Source of the DNA: Hormoscilla sp. GUM202
Lineage (GTDB): Bacteria > Cyanobacteriota > Cyanobacteriia > Cyanobacteriales > Desertifilaceae
Assembly: GCA_005518205.2 (NCBI GenBank)
Contig: RFFC02000005.1
Location: forward strand, 158,049 to 222,048
Length of the DNA stretch: 64,000 nucleotides
Direction of reading: 5' to 3'
Shown: one piece after another, positions 63,550 through 64,000 of the stretch
Numbering within the stretch: position 1 is the stretch's first letter
How the letters are laid out: each line of letters starts with the position of its first letter
Position numbers and translations under genes: made by a program
The notes under the pieces: generated by a model
What the model saw: only the letters and a program-made list of their open reading frames with translations
Database searches by the model: none
What the model was told of the DNA's origin: nothing

Positions 63550-63908
63550 TTCAAGGAGAGTTTGACGAACTAGGTCAGCTATTTTTTGAGATTGATTTGA
63601 TTGCTGCTAATGGGGAGATTTTCTCGACAATGGCGTTGCTAGATACAGGTTTTACACAGTGGTTGGCAATCAATTCTCAGGACTTAGAAGGGCTGATGTG
63701 GTCTAAGATAGATCGACGGAGAATGATAACAGCAATGGGTGAAACTCTTCTTAATACCTACATGGCAAATGTGGTATTGGATGGACAAGAGTTCGCGGTT
63801 GAAGCTATCGCTGGATCGCAAATCAGGGAAACTATTATAGGTTTGCCTTGGTTGAGGACAAAGCGGCTGCTGGTGGATTTTCCAGCGGGTATTCTGACTC
63901 TGGGATAG
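63546..63908 (+). CDS. Clan AA retropepsin-like aspartic protease, copy C
   Basis: 120 residues: IQGEFDELGQLFFEIDLIAA, the catalytic MALLDTGFTQWLAIN, the flap-region segment ITAMGETLLNTYMANVVLDG and GLPWLRTKRLLVDFPAGILT. Same family as copy A but clearly diverged, so the duplication is not brand new. It is coupled to copy C of the small protein and followed by a long HIP1-containing hairpin. Confidence 0.8.
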   Translation: MIQGEFDELGQLFFEIDLIAANGEIFSTMALLDTGFTQWLAINSQDLEGLMWSKIDRRRMITAMGETLLNTYMANVVLDGQEFAVEAIAGSQIRETIIGLPWLRTKRLLVDFPAGILTLG

Positions 63909-63911
63909 AAT

Positions 63912-63954
63912 GCGATCGCCCTCTATATTTGACTCGAAATATAGAGGCGATCGC
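63912..63954 (+). terminator. Long hairpin with HIP1 arms after protease copy C
   Basis: GCGATCGC and CTCTATATTT (63912-63930) pair with AAATATAGAG and GCGATCGC (63937-63954) around a 6-nt loop, with one bulged C. It begins 3 bp after the stop. The remaining 46 bases of the window show nothing recognisable. Confidence 0.65.
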
Positions 63955-64000
63955 GCGTCTCCATTGTCCTTGCCCATAAAATCAGGGGTATTTTTGTGGC

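Overview
The window is chromosomal DNA from a cyanobacterium, most likely filamentous. The evidence is photosystem II genes (psbN, psbH), a probable cytochrome b6f subunit (petL), Ycf66, NtcA, cyanobacteria-only families (DUF3146, DUF3084), very frequent HIP1 octamers (GCGATCGC), Uma2 and NACHT genes, kinase-WD40 proteins and heptanucleotide tandem repeats. Coding density is low and decay is heavy. About a dozen genes are truncated, frameshifted, carry in-frame stops or are split by insertion sequences. Such erosion fits a repeat-rich or host-associated Oscillatoriales-type genome; that placement is inference and no species is claimed.

Layout. 0-8 kb: tail of an unknown gene, an alpha-mannosidase remnant, psbN/psbH, tatA-pth, DUF3146, a RuvC-like protein, the ntcA-DUF3084 operon, fabI, a membrane coiled-coil protein and a HIRAN-like protein. 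8-16 kb: a possible toxin/immunity-like pair, a Ser/Thr kinase-WD40 gene split by an in-frame TGA, 21-bp minisatellites, a decayed mazEF-like locus, aroB and petL. 16-27 kb: a B12-binding radical SAM enzyme, then an S8 peptidase followed by a NACHT NTPase that an IS1 element interrupts exactly at Walker B, then a large decayed kinase-ATPase. 27-33 kb: gnd, ycf66, ileS. 33-39 kb: a decay zone with an ISKra4 element inside a small membrane-protein gene, a truncated lipoprotein subtilase, an FtsK fragment and an ISL3-like MITE. 39-45 kb: a probable amino-acid-derived metabolite cluster (methyltransferase, two EctB-like transaminases, a DUF4392 protein, an Fe(II)/2OG oxygenase). 45-50 kb: minisatellites, a dienelactone hydrolase fragment, a YqaE protein, tandem Uma2 genes, SUI1 and a pentapeptide-repeat protein. 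50-61 kb: tyrA, a peroxiredoxin, an IS1182 element, gor, recG, a conserved hypothetical, tsf and rpsB. 61-64 kb: DUF433, DUF29 and three tandem copies of a small-protein/aspartic-protease cassette, the middle one having lost its protease.

The most novel-looking material is (i) the S8 peptidase-NACHT pair, whose two proteins appear to share an N-terminal protease-prodomain-like module, as expected of a sensor-effector conflict system; (ii) the translationally coupled 105-residue protein/aspartic protease cassettes; and (iii) the EctB-like transaminase cluster without ectA or ectC. Three IS elements and one MITE have exact target-site duplications, so the ancestral genes can be rebuilt. Several gene truncation points coincide with interspersed repeats.
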